From: Prorocentrum cordatum
Taxonomy: Eukaryota > Sar > Dinophyceae > Prorocentrales > Prorocentraceae
Direction: 5' to 3'
Length of the DNA stretch: 64,000 nt
NCBI GenBank assembly: GCA_963575745.1
Contig: CAUYUJ010011226.1
Span: forward strand, 171,006-235,005
How positions within the stretch are numbered: position 1 is the first letter of the stretch; every line of letters starts with the position of its first letter. A program made the position numbers and the translations under genes. The notes beneath the pieces are model-generated. The model ran no database searches. It worked only from the letters and a program-made list of their open reading frames with translations, and was not told the DNA's origin. This document shows positions 10,986 through 22,110 of the stretch, piece by piece.

Positions 10986-12569
10986 AAGGGACGCCAAAAA
11001 GGTCCTGAAGCAATTTGCAAACGTGCCGTGTCGACCTCGTCGAAGCCGTGCCCCAGACCACCCACTGATTGCAAGACCTGCGTGCGAATTTCCCCAGGGT
11101 GCCCGACAAGACTCCCGCCCTGCGGACCCGATCAGATGAATCAGAGGCACAGTCGAGGCATGGCCACGAGAACACTGGTCAAGTTCGCGAGGCCCTTCGC
11201 CGAAGGCCAGAAGGCCTGCTGGAAGTACCTCCCGAACGAAGGAACGCCCCCGGCGGAGAGCCCGGACGCGAAGAGCACAAGGGTGCCCCGCCGAGACTGG
11301 CGCAGAGCGGCGGCGACCACGAGGGGGGTGGCGCGAAGGGGGTGGGCCTCCAAAAAGGCGGGGGCTGCTCGGAGGGCAGGGGCCTTCTCTGGAGAGCCCG
11401 GCAGCTTCTGAGAAGGCCTCCTGAAAGCCAGGAGGGCTTCTGAGAAGAAACTTGCCTTCTTGGAGGCCTCTCCATTCCTGCGGCGGCCGCCCCACCCCAC
11501 CCCTGGGCAGGGGCCGTTCAGTAGACCCAAGCCACAAGGGCGACAACAGCCACAACACGCTGCTGACCCTGAGATCCGATGCTGCGACAAGCTTGCGACA
11601 TCGCAGAACATCACGACCAGAGCCCCAGACCCGACTCGTCTACGGTGTTTTTTCGAGCCGCGTCGATCTGTGATGGCCCAGGGCCCCAGAGCCTGACAAA
11701 ACCGCCCAGTGTAAACACCTCGAGACGCCCAAATCTCAGGGATGAGGGCATGCGGCCGAGCAGCGCGTCAAGCAGGCTGGGCGGCCCCTCCTCGGCGCTG
11801 CCACGGCGCCACGCCCCCCTCGACCTTGACCGGGCGCCCGGCGGGGCCACTCGCCGAGCGCCCATCCACGGCCAGCTGCTCTCGGGCGGCGGCCACTAGC
11901 AGGCAGGCTCCTGCGCTTCCCTTCTCGTCTGACCCACCCTCCCTCCCTCCCCTTCCCTCACCCCCCTCTCCCTCTCCCGCTCTATGTCTATGTCTCTGTC
12001 TAGGTCTTTCACTCTTCTGTCTCTCTCACTCCTTACCTTCTTGCCATCCTTCCTTCGACTCTCTTCTTCTCTACTCCTTGTCGTCCTCCTGTGTGGGGGG
12101 CGGGCTCAACCGGTGATAGGCCAAGGCTCTCCTGCGATGCTTCCAGAAGCCTGGAGAGCCTCATCGCCACATAAGAACATGCACGGTACGCGCTCGGAGC
12201 AGCCCTCAATGGGGGGCTCACCAGGCAGCAGCAAGCGAAGGGCCGAAGCTCTCCCTGCAATCTCGCGGCTTCTCCAGTAGGAGTTCGTGGCACGCACTGC
12301 CCACCCGAAGGGGCAAGAGGGGAAGGGATTCTGGGGTGGTGGTCTGGGGCCCGTGCCGCGGCGGCATTTCGCGCTCTCGCCTCGGCGCCGCGAATCTTTT
12401 CGAACGCGGTGTTTTCGCCCTGGCGCTTGGCGCATTGTTGGCAGCATCCTGATGGCAATTCGAGCCTCGTTCGGCCTGCAGAGGTCGGCGGGGCCTGCGC
12501 GCGGCGTTCGCCGTCTCCGTCGGGGTCGGCAGGGCCTGCGCGCAGCGTCCGCCGTCTCCTAGGATTTCC
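10986..12569. other. Unassigned interval with short C/T-rich and G-rich runs
   Basis: No gene supported. At 11370-11480 there are interleaved AGAAGGCC/GGCTTCT words, shared with 17590-17720 and 18560-18710. At 11930-12075 the plus strand is a CCCT/CTCT pyrimidine run. Open frames here are shadows of composition. Confidence 0.4.
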
Positions 12570-13489
12570 TTGTGTATATTCCCCAGGATGGATTCCTGAG
12601 GAAGAATTCCTCAGCAAACGTTCCTGAATCAGGGGTCCATGATGCAGATTCTTTCGAACATATTCATGAATCACGAACCCTTCGTAAGAGTTGCTTAGTG
12701 AAGATTGTGCAATAAAGACGCCTCAATCGAGTTTCATGAATTTAGATTGCTTGGTAATGATTCCTCACTGACGATTCCTTTGCCAAGACTCCTTAATCAA
12801 AATTCCTTACTACGGGTTCCTTAACACAGATTACTCATGGAGCACTCCTTCATAAAGGTTCCTTAACACATATTCCTTCGTACCTGTTCCTTACTGCAGA
12901 TTCCTTGCGAAGGAGGATTTCTCAATGAGGATTCCTCAGTGAGGATTCGTTATAGACAGGATTCTTCAATGCACGCTTCTCATCGAAGATTCCTTAGGGT
13001 TCATGCATGGAGGTTCCTTAATCTAGATTTATGCAGTAAGGATTGCATCATGCATATTCCTTTTTAAAGACCCTTTAGTGAGGATTCCACCGCATGGGTT
13101 GATTGGTAGAGTTCCCAGACTAAGGATCCCTGAGTGAGGAGTCCTGGGCGATGATTCCTGAGTGAGGAAGCACCAATAAGGATTCTTCAATGCGCATTCC
13201 TCAATGCAGATATCTTAATGCAGATTCCTTAGCACATAGCTGTTGCGAAACATTCCTTCGCAAATATCCTCTAGTGCAGGTTTCTTGCTACAGGTTTCTT
13301 GATGCAGGTTGCTTTAATACATATTCATTAATAACGACTCTTTAATAAACATCCCTTAGTGCAGATTCTTTGCTAACTATTCCTTGGTAATGGTTCCGGA
13401 ATAAGGATTCTCCAGCACGGCGCCTTTTATCAAATATTGTTTTGTACATATTCTCTCGCACATATTCCTGATTGAATTCTCCTTGATAC
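12570..13489. repeat. AT-richer zone of a degenerate 15-bp GATTCCTTAGTGAG motif
   Basis: The sequence is made of words like GGATTCCTCAGTGAG, CAGATTCCTTA and AATGCAGATTCC spaced about 14-16 bases apart, with far lower GC than the flanks. Almost no open frame exceeds 60 codons here, unlike the rest of the window, so coding is excluded. Confidence 0.75.
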
Positions 13490-14540
13490 TTTCCTTTCTA
13501 CGAACTCCTCTGTAAATATTCAATACTAAGGACCCCTTAATTGCGATTCCTGATTCAGACTCCCTCGAAACTCCCGACGAAGGATCTCTTATAACATATT
13601 CCTTATCAAGGAGCCCTCATCAACGATATCTCATGCGGATTCCCCATGGCGCTTCCTCGCTAACCTCGAGAAATTCCTTCGGAAAAAATGATTTTTTGTT
13701 GTTTTAGAACATTCCTTACTAAGGATTTCTGAGTGAAGGTTCCTCAGCCACGATTCCCTAGTGATGGTTATTCAATCAGCGTTCCCCAGCCATGTAAAGA
13801 TTATTCAATGCCAAGCAGCGCCTAAAGATGCAAGCAATGGCAAGAGCAGGACAACCCATTGCTTAGCACCGTCAGCCACGACCCACCAAGTCAAGGCAGT
13901 GCCAAGCACGAATAACCAATGCTGGTAACCTCAAACTAATGCCAAGCAGCGCCGTGGATCACCAAACAATTCCAAACAACGCCAAGCACGACCAACCTAC
14001 GGATTCCTTCGTGAAGTTCCTTTACTACGAACTCCTCTGTAAGTATTTAATACTAAAGGACCCCTTAATCACGATTCCTGATTCAGGCTCCCTCGGAACT
14101 CCCGACGAAGGATCTCTTACAACATGTTCCTTACCAAGGAGCCCTCAGCAACGATTTCTCATGCGGATTCCCCAATGGAGATTCCTCGCCAACTTCGAGA
14201 ATATTCCTCACACGATGATGAAACTTTTGTTGCTTTAGAGCGTTCCTGACTAAGGATTTCTGAGTGAAGGTTCCTCTGCCAGAATTCACCAGTGAGGTTT
14301 AGTCAATCAGGTTTCCCTAGTCATGTAAAGATTTATTCAATGCCAAACAGCGCCTAAATATGCCAGGCAATGTCAAGAACAGGACAACACATTGTCTAGC
14401 ACCGCCAACCACGACCCACCAATTCAAGTCAATGCCAAGCACGAATAACCAATGCTGATACACTCAAACTAGTGCCAAGCAGCGCCATGGATCACCAACC
14501 CAGTTCAAACAACGCCAAGCACGACCAACCAATGCCAAGC
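13490..14540. repeat. 527-bp tandem duplication
   Basis: Two head-to-tail copies. CGAACTCCTCTGTAA occurs at 13501 and 14028, and the following text stays parallel through TCCCGACGAAGGATCTCTTA, CATGTAAAGATT and GGATCACCAA into the AATGCCAAGC array. Copies differ by scattered substitutions and small indels, roughly 85-90 percent alike by eye. Confidence 0.85.
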
Positions 14541-14960
14541 ACGACCGTCCAATGCCGAGCGTGCCCTACACGCGCCAGGCAATGGCAAGAGCGGGGGCAC
14601 ACACTGCCAAGCACCGCCAAGCATGACCAACCAATGCCAGGCGATGCCAATCACGCCCATTCAATGCCATGCGCGACCAACCAACGCCAAGCATGATCAA
14701 CCAATGCCACGCAATGCCAAGCGCGACTGTTCAATGGCGCGCGCGACCAAGCCATGCCAGGCAATGCTAAGGTCGACCAGTCAATGCCACGCGGAATCGC
14801 ACAATGCTGAGAAATGCCAAGCACGAGTAACCAGTGCGAAGTAAAATCGACCACGACCACCCAATGCCAAACGCAACCAAGTCACGCCAAACACAACCAA
14901 CCAAGGCCAAGCTGGAGCACTCGTTTGCAAGCAACTCCAAGCATGATCAACGAATGCCAA
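14470..14960. repeat. 10-bp-phased GCAATGCCAA array
   Basis: Decamers ending in GCCAA, ACCAA or TCAA follow each other in fixed phase. Between 14470 and 14590 the CCAA ends fall at coordinates ending in 8; after one 2-base shift they fall at coordinates ending in 0 from 14610 to 14960 with no further slip. The effective unit is 10 bases, often paired into 20-base ATGCCAAGC-ACGACCAACC units. Confidence 0.85.
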
Positions 14961-15430
14961 GCAATGCCTCGCCCAGTAGCACTGGAGCATCGCATCAGCA
15001 GTGGAGCATCACCACAATATACAGGGCATCGTGCCGGGGCTATTCCACAGGAGCCACCAGTCCGAAACAATCGCTGTCAGGGCCGCCGCCAGCGCGCCGC
15101 CGTGGACGAATAGAAAAAAAAGAAAGCAAGGGGCAGGCAAAGGGGGGGAGGAGGATCAGGGGGCCTAAGGGGCACCAGGGGACATCGGAAGTGGCGGCGG
15201 CGGGGCCGGCCCTCGAAGCCAGCAGCGGCGGCCTCGGAGCGGCGGCCCTCGAGCGCTTCTTGGGGGGGGGGGGGAAATAAACAAATAAAAATCCAGGCAG
15301 TTTTTGTTTTTTCTTCTTTCCCCCCCCCCAGGCGGCGGCGCCGCGGGCGGTAGAGGGGGCGTTCTGGCCTCTCGCCCTTTCCTCCCTCTCCCGCTCCCTC
15401 CCTCTCCCCTCCCCCCTACCGCGCCGCTCC
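14961..15430. other. Unassigned G- then C-rich interval
   Basis: Contains an A/G-rich stretch (15105-15270), two G runs (15264-15275) and C runs (15320-15330). No coding feature is supported. Confidence 0.35.
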
Positions 15431-15440
15431 CGCGCCTTGT

Positions 15441-15580
15441 TCTCTCTCTCTCTCTCTCCATATCTCTCTCTCTCTCTCTCTCTTTAAGTCTCTGGCTCTC
15501 TCTTTATCTCTCTCTCTCTGTTTCTCTCTCTCTCTCTCTCTCCGACGCTCCCGCCCTCTCTCTCCCGCTCTCTCTCGATC
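15441..15580. repeat. (CT)n microsatellite
   Basis: Interrupted CT dinucleotide runs from 15441 to 15542, then CCCGCTCTCTCTC-type remnants. Reading frames through it give Ser-Leu or Arg-Glu runs on either strand and are artefacts. Confidence 0.95.
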
Positions 15581-15599
15581 TACCAGGCCCTCCTTCTCA

Positions 15600-17099
15600 C
15601 CCCCACCCGCGGTGCAACGCGCACCTCGGAAGTCAATCGTGCCGCGCGTCGGCCCCCCAAAACCGCCACCCCAGAATCCCCCGTTCTCAAATGTCGAGCG
15701 GATGGGCGGGATGGCACCTGTCAAACTATTTGAGAACCTTTTCTGGAACCGTGTGCGCTTCTTGACTTGCACGTGTCATCTTTGCGGAAGGGAAGGGAAT
15801 GCCTGGTGGCAATCGTCATATCAAATGTTCCCTGCTCTGATGCTTTGCCACTGCTGGTTCCAATTGTGGCAATAATTCGTTTCAGATGCTACGGCTGCAA
15901 TCACTAGGGCAAATTGGGGTAACCATGGTCACCAACCCGGTAGAACACCGAGGCACGAGTGATACGCCCGCGATGTGAAGGCCCGCAACCTCCCACCAGC
16001 AAACACAGAACACGCAGAGCAGCGAAGGAGCCCAGAACACGCAGAGCAGCGAAGGAGCCCGAGGCGGGGTCTCCTGACGTTCTTCACGTACTGCAGGTGG
16101 GGAGAAACGCGGGCGCTGTCCTCACCAAGACGCCTGCAGTCCAAACGAACATGATGCAACACACGCGTTAATGCCGAATCCTTGTCATGTAAGAAGCCCC
16201 AGGCCCTGACATCCGCCATTTTTTGTTGTTGTGTGTGTTTGTGCAATCCGCACCCCCAGAGGTCCCGACCGCTTCCCCAGACGTAGTTTTCTGTAGTTTC
16301 CTGTTCTGAATTCATTATGGTACTATGGTCCTGGGGCCCGAACGGCCCCCAGAGGGCCGACATCTATTGAAAACCAGCTGGCCAAAACATTCACGTCGAC
16401 GGAGATCTGGAGCGCAGATCCGAGCGACGAGACAAACTGGAAGAGAGCGACAATGAATGATCAACAAAACGGTGTACCTGAGGCCCTCACGCATGCATGC
16501 GCCCCGGGAGTAGACGTGCTCGACGTCAGCCGCGCTCCAGAGGGGCGAGGACGGGAAGCACAAGGGCTCTGGGCTTCGCAGCACTGGCGCAGACCGGATC
16601 ACCCCCGTCAAATCAGAAGGACAACTAATAACCATATAGAGAAGCTTTCGGAGCTCCGCGGGGATTTCCTGGATCGGCGCTGGATCCCCCTCCCTGCGCT
16701 GGGGGCGGCACTGGAGGCGCCGCCAGGGGGGGGGGTCCGCCACCGATCCAATGAATCTGCGCGGAGGGCTAAGAAGTTCATGCTCACGCAGCTCTTCGAA
16801 AAATTCCGAACCTGTCAGACAGAAGAGGGCGGAGACCAGGCGACATCTCGGCCAATGCCAGCGTGGCCAGTTCCGGAAACCTTGAACACCCCAACATTGT
16901 CCTTGCCCTATGGATGTGGATGCCACGACAATGGACACCCTAACAGTACTATCATCGAATTAAACATGTGTTTAAAATGTAGGAGAAATGTACTGAACAT
17001 GTTTTAAACATGTTTTTACATGTTTAAATGTTGAACACATGTTTTAGACATCTGGACATTATTTGGCAACATGCTTCCTCTCCATTGATCGTCCTCCAC
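15600..17099. other. Unassigned interval
   Basis: Holds a short direct duplication at 16007-16055 (AACACGCAGAGCAGCGAAGG twice) and an ACATGTTT-rich, AT-rich patch at 16965-17050. Open frames of up to 207 codons on the minus strand (16315-16938) show no recognisable domain. Confidence 0.35.
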
Positions 17100-17240
17100 A
17101 GCCCTAGGGGTCCGCCGCCTAACGCTGGCGGAGCCGCTCCCGTTTCGCTTCCGCCGCCTTCTGCGGGCCTTCCGCCTGGAACGAGACGTCAACTTCTCGA
17201 CCCCTCCAAGGCGAGGCCATCTCTCGAGCGCCCCGTGTGG
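17100..17240. repeat. Dispersed repeat, copy 2 (partner at 7500-7640)
   Basis: Shares GCTGGCGGAGCCGC, CTTCCGCCG and AAGGCGAGGC with the first copy in the same order. Neither copy has a supported coding frame. Confidence 0.6.
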
Positions 17241-17589
17241 TGTGCGTGCGAGGCCAAAGCGGGGGTGTCCGGAACCGTCTTGCGCTGCCCGCGGGCATGC
17301 CAACAGTAGATGGGGCCATGCGTGCCGAGCGACGCTGCCGTCCAGCTGCTGTGCATTGTGAATGCTGCCGTGGCGCTTTCTTTGCTCCATTGGGTCGGAC
17401 AGGGGGGGGCGGTGGTAAAAGGGTGGCGGGAGCGAATCAGCTCTCGCAGCTGGTTCTCCCGGCACCGCCCCCCGGCGCCAGAGGTGCCAATGTGTGGAGG
17501 AAACCGCCAAGGCAGCGGGGCCGGAACCAGCTGCACAAGACAATTGTCGCATCTGCCCCTTTAACTACTCGATTTCCCGCTTTCGGCGG

Positions 17590-17720
17590 CGCGCCGAGGG
17601 GGGAAAGCGAGAAGGGGGAAGGCCTTCCGAGACGGCGGCGGGGCTTCGGTGAAGGCTCAGGAAGCTTCTCAGGAGGCTGGAGGCCCTCTGAGCCGTCTGA
17701 GAAGGCCCGCTCCCTCTGTC
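17590..17720. repeat. Degenerate GAAGGC/GCCTTC palindrome patch
   Basis: Short complementary words (GAAGGCCTTCCGAG, AGGCTCAGGAAGCTTCTC, GAGCCGTCTGAGAAGGC) are packed together so that many small hairpins are possible. Similar patches occur at 11370-11480 and 18560-18710. Confidence 0.5.
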
Positions 17721-17929
17721 CTCCCCCTTACGCGCGCCGCTGACCTGTCGTCCTAACCCCATTCGGCTGCCTCTCTTCCAACTGTTGGGAAATGCTATCC
17801 TGTTGCGCTGAAGATGCCTCGCCTACGAATCTGGCTCGGATGGGGGGCAGAACGCGCGGGCGTTTCGCCTCGCCCGTGCTTCCCGTGTCAACTTCCCTGT
17901 CTTATTCCACGTGTGCGGTCGGGAACTTT

Positions 17930-18112
17930 CGCTCAGCGTGTCGCGGCGGCGGCTCCTGCGACACGCTGTGCCCTGCAAGCTGGTGGCGTATCGCTCCGCT
18001 TCGCGGGACGAGAGGCTGGGGGAAGCTCGGGACGTGGATGCTCGGGGACTGGGGCTGGGACGGCGTTAGCGTGCCGCGCCGAAGCGTGGTGGGCCAGAAC
18101 CGACGGCGCCCC
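17930..18112. repeat. Dispersed hairpin-bearing repeat, copy 2 (partner at 9615-9810)
   Basis: Shares AAGCGTGGTGGGCCAGAACC and its surroundings with copy 1. Here the perfect stem sits at the other end: CAGCGTGTCGC at 17934-17944 pairs with the complementary run near 17958-17968. The copies have kept different arms intact, consistent with an ancestral unit carrying several AGCGTGTCGC repeats in both orientations. Confidence 0.7.
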
Positions 18113-18559
18113 GTTTGTCATTCTGTTGGCCGCCGTGTCTCCCTTCTATACCATTCTGAATTGTCAGTCCTTCTTTTCCAGTTCCAGCAGTCTCTGCTGT
18201 GCTGGAGACAATATTCCCAAACTGCTTAGAAAATCCATGATGTACCCCATGCCTCTCCGACTGTGATGCTTCACGTGTATCCGCGCTGGTAATCGCTAGA
18301 GCCCCGCTGCCACTAGTCCACACATTGCTCATCCTGCTTGGCCTAGATGAAAAGAGGTCGCTTTGCTTGGTGCTGCCATGCTGGCCGCATATATGGGACC
18401 CGCCTGCCTTTTTGGCAAGAGGAAGGGAAATGCATCAGGCTATTCAGGCATACGTCATCCCGCAGTCGGTTCATTCCAAGGTTCTGGGTCAGGCGGCTCA
18501 TGGCTTGAGGTAGCGTTTTCTTGAGCAAGGGGTTCCCGAGGCACCTGCGCGAAGCCGAG

Positions 18560-18710
18560 AAGGGCGGCCTTCTAAAAAGGCGGGGGGGCTTCTTGGAAGC
18601 CCTCCTAGCTGATAAGAAGCCTTCTTAGAAGCCTCTTGGCCTTTCTAAGAAGGCCCACCACCTTCCAAGAGGCCCTCCGCCTTCTTGGAAGGCCTCCCCC
18701 CTGGCGCTAC
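18560..18710. repeat. CTTCTTAGAAGGC palindrome patch
   Basis: Dense run of GCCTTCTTAGAAG, CTTCTTGGAAG, CTTTCTAAGAAGGC and CCTTCCAAGAGGC, all near-palindromes of 10-14 bases with pieces on both strands. No gene. Confidence 0.65.
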
Positions 18711-19559
18711 CCCCGTGTGCGCACCACCAAACTGCGGTACCCAACGTCGCTCCTAGCTTCAATTGCTTCGAGGGGGAACGTTAGGGGGGGACCGACTCAG
18801 GGGAGAAGCATCGAGCTGGAATCGGCGATATGTCGCCTATAGATCAGCAGTAGGCTTCCAATAGCAAATCCGCACGGTCCTGGGCGGGCTATCGGGCCCC
18901 AGGCGATGGGGGGTCGATGCGTCTCCCCCGTTAGCCTATCCCCTGTAACGTTGCCCCTGAGCTACGTTCAATTCCATCATGTTGGGGGTTCTGGTGGCAT
19001 AGCCCGCCTTCCACGCCAGGCGCAGGCGCAGAGGAGTAGGCGTCCCAGTGCTGTCCTCGAGGCCAGATCCGAGGCCGGCGGCGGGGAGAGCGCAGAGGAT
19101 GGGGGGGAGGCTGTGGCGGGGACAGTTCAGTGTGGAGTGGAAGCGCGTGGGAATGAAGAGGGCGCTCCTGCTTCCACTGCCCCCACCATGGTCCCCTCCA
19201 TCCTCCCCTTCCTCCCCTCCTCCTCCTCCTCCTCCTCCTCCTCTTCTTCTTCCTCCTCCTCCTCCTCCTCCTCCTCCTCCTCCTCCTCCTCCGCATCCTC
19301 AGCCTCATCCTCCCCTCCCCCTCTATTCCTTCCACTTTTCGTTTCCCTCCTCCTTCTCCTGCTCCTCCTTCTCCTCCAGATCTCTCCCCTCCTCCTCCTC
19401 CTCCTCCTCCTCCTCCTCCTCCTCCTCCTCCTCCTCCACACATACACAATATGATTACTACTCTCCTCTCTCTCCTGGTGACGTCCTGGAAATGTTCGGG
19501 CCTCCTCCGCGTACTTGTTTTTGCGAACTGCTGCTCTCGCTGAAGCGCTGGCTTCATTT
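18711..19559. other. Unassigned interval with (TCC)n microsatellites
   Basis: Two nearly pure TCC trinucleotide blocks lie at 19217-19292 and 19386-19437, giving poly-Ser, poly-Pro or poly-Glu/Arg in translation. The flanks show no gene. Confidence 0.8.
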
Positions 19560-20130
19560 TCGGGCTACCGCTCGCTTCGAATCGTGCTCCGGCTGCAGCG
19601 CTAGCTTCATTACCGCGCTTCGGCTCGTTCCGAATCGTGCTCCCGCTGCAACGCTGGCGTAATTATTCCCAGCGCCATGCTACGGCATGGTTTACGGTCC
19701 TTCCAAATCGGCTCCAACATCTAGGAAAGACCCCCCCCCCAGAAAAACCATCGGAAGTGATTCCACATTCTGTGCCGATTCGTTGATTTTTGGGGCCGCA
19801 GAAGACCCCCCAACTTTGGGGCGTCGCCACGCCGTGCTATGTCAGGCTGCGCGTCCTCCGAATCGTGCTCCCGCTGCAACGCTGGCCACATTTCCGCGCT
19901 TCCGCTCGTTCCGAATCGTGCTCCCGCTGCAGCGCTGGCGTCACTATTTCCAGCGCCATGACACGGCATGGTCTTCGGTCCTTCCACATCGGCCCCAAAC
20001 ATGTAGAACATGCTCCCCGAAACAACCATCGGAAGGGATTGCACATTCGGTGTCGACGCGTTGATTTTTGGGCCGCAGAAGCCCTCCCACTTTGGGGCGT
20101 CGCCACGCCATGCTATGTCAAACTACGCGT
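19560..20130. repeat. 281-bp tandem duplication
   Basis: GCGCTTCNGCTCGTTCCGAA occurs at 19615 and 19896, exactly 281 bases apart. The copies stay parallel through AGCGCCATG, CGGTCCTTCCA, CATCGGAAG, GTTGATTTTTGG and GGGCGTCGCCACGC. Within each unit CGAATCGTGCTCCCGCTGCA is itself repeated. Confidence 0.85.
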
Positions 20131-20430
20131 TGATCTTCGACACCATGCTATGCCATGTAATGCTATGCCCTGCTACGACATCCGACTGTGCGAATAGAGA
20201 GGAGATCTACGCCATGGCAAGGAATGGGAGGGAGGAATAGGACGTCAGATATGACGTGAGCGCACCTAGCTTGTCCTCCTCCCCCTCCTCCTCCTCCTCC
20301 TCCTCCTCCTCCTCCTCCTGCTCCTCCTCCTTGAGCGGGCCCTCAGTCAAGCTGCAGGCCGTGCTGGCTCCCCTGCGGCAGTGCCATCTCGACCAGAGGC
20401 CCGACATTTGCGAGCGAGGAGAAGTGAACC
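20131..20430. repeat. ATGCTATGCC-rich tail and (TCC)n block
   Basis: ATGCTATG words at 20100-20180 echo the pentanucleotide arrays at 26700 and 46730. A pure TCC run lies at 20283-20329 directly upstream of the LINE remnant. Confidence 0.7.
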
Positions 20431-22110
20431 TTGACCATCTGGAGCTCCTGGCGCATGGGTTCGACTCCGTGGACATCGACCAACTTGTGGTGGGGCCTCT
20501 GCCAGGTGGCCGTGGGCGTTGAGACGATGACGGCCTGTGAGATCGCACGCGGCCTGAGGCCATCCCGCAAGGCCTATGCGGAATGGGTGCAACGTGCATG
20601 TCGCACCTCCCCTGGCAACCTGCACTGGCACGTCCATGAGCCACGTGAGCCACGGCCCGACGGCGAAGAGCTTCCAGGTGAGCTCGGTGGCAGACCCTGT
20701 GACCATCATGGGTATCAAGGCGACTCAATGAGACGCGATCTGGCGGGATCCAGTGGACACGCCTGCCGACGTGATCATGTCATGCGTGCCCAGGCGGCGG
20801 AGGAGGACATCTCTCCCCTGAAGTTGGCGACGCTGCAGGACGCCACTCGAATCTCGGATGAGAAGAAGGCAGTGGATGTCGACGGGCTCGGCGCTGGCGA
20901 CTTGGCTCGCCTTCCCCCCGAGGAGGTGGAGGCGCTGCGGCAGCTCCTTGCCGACTGCGAGAGAGCCCAGGCGTGGCCGTAGCAATCGACGGCGGCGCTC
21001 TCCGCCCTGGCGCCCAAGCCGTCTGGCGAAAAAGATCGCGTCCTCGGCATGGTACCGCTACCTGGACAGCTGTGGTTCATGGCACGCCAGACCTTCACGA
21101 ATACCCGGTGCCCCGAGCGAGCCGCATTTTTGGACACGGCCATTCGAGGGTCGTCAGCATTGTGCGCTGCCTTGTTGGAATGACCCTCGACGAGGCGGGC
21201 CAGGAGCAACACTTGAGCTTCCTGGTCTTCCTCCTGGATATCGAGACGCTCTACGACAGCATGTCGTTGGTGGGCCTGCTGCGCTTGGGCCTGAAGTTTG
21301 ATCTCAGTCCGACTGTCATGGCCTTGAGATGCAGGTCTACGTGCACCCTCGGTATCTCCGAGAGCGGAGCTGGCTCAGCGAGGCGATCTACCCTACCCGC
21401 AGCAGTGTGGCGGGGTCCTCGCACGGCGTCCCGTTTTCGAAGCTGTCGCTGTACCCGATCCTGGAAGGGTGCACGTGGTAGGCCCGTCGGCGGGGCTCTG
21501 GACCCTCATCCTTTCGGCAGATGCGAAGGCAAGGCAGAGACCAATCTGGCCACCATGGAATCGTGGAAACTGGCAGCGGGGCTGCGCGACCAGAGGCTGG
21601 TGGTCTCGCCCCAATCCGTTATCCCAGGCTTCTCGATGGACTCGTTCAGGAATTCGATGAAGCGGCTCGGGGCGCAGAAAGTCCTGGTGGGAGTCGAGGC
21701 CCAGGCGGTCGACCTCGGGGTGGACACGGCCGCTGCTTGGTGCCGTGTATGTACCAAGGAGCTTGCTCGTCGTTTCAAGGCGCACAGGCGAGCAATGCGC
21801 ATCAAGAGGCTGCGGCAGGCGGCGGCGCTCGGTCGCGAGGCGCGATGCCTGTGGTTGACGGACGCCCCCAATATGGACACCAAGCCCACGGTACCTCGCC
21901 GTCAGCCATTCTGGCCCTGAGATGACAAGCGAGTGCTGCGGTGGCCGGGGACCATACCATGGAGGACACTGCCTCACCAGCACGCTGGCGGCGTCCATCG
22001 GCCTGAAGGACCCTGCGATTGAGTTTGGGCGGCAGCTGGTGCTGGAGTGGCCGAGTCTCTGGCATGCGCAGCCATTGCCAGGGACACGTTTTGGGAGAGA
22101 GATCGGACAC
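20431..22110 (+). pseudogene. LINE-type reverse transcriptase, frameshifted
   Basis: The recognisable part begins near 20797 (LQDATRISDEKKAVDVDGLG, LARLPPEEVEALRQLLADCE). It continues past an in-frame TAG at 20980 with LAPKPSGEKDRVLGMVPLPG and AFLDTAIRGSSALCAALLE, the finger segment usual in dinoflagellate LINE RTs. Motif A follows in a second frame as FLLDIETLYDSMSLVGLLRL. Motif B lies in a third frame near 21395-21470 as AGSSHGVPFSKLSLYPILEG. The C-terminal part returns to the second frame (LVVSPQSVIPGFSMDS, VDLGVDTAAAWCRV, FKAHRRAMRIKRLRQAAALG). The x-V-D-D box expected near 21490-21540 cannot be recognised. At least four frame changes and two stops show a dead copy. The start is nominal. 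Confidence 0.72.

Noticed and set aside
20457-20469. GGGTTCGACTCCG, similar to a tRNA T-loop
   Set aside because: The bases on both sides do not pair as a T-stem and no anticodon or acceptor stem fits upstream; it lies next to the LINE remnant.
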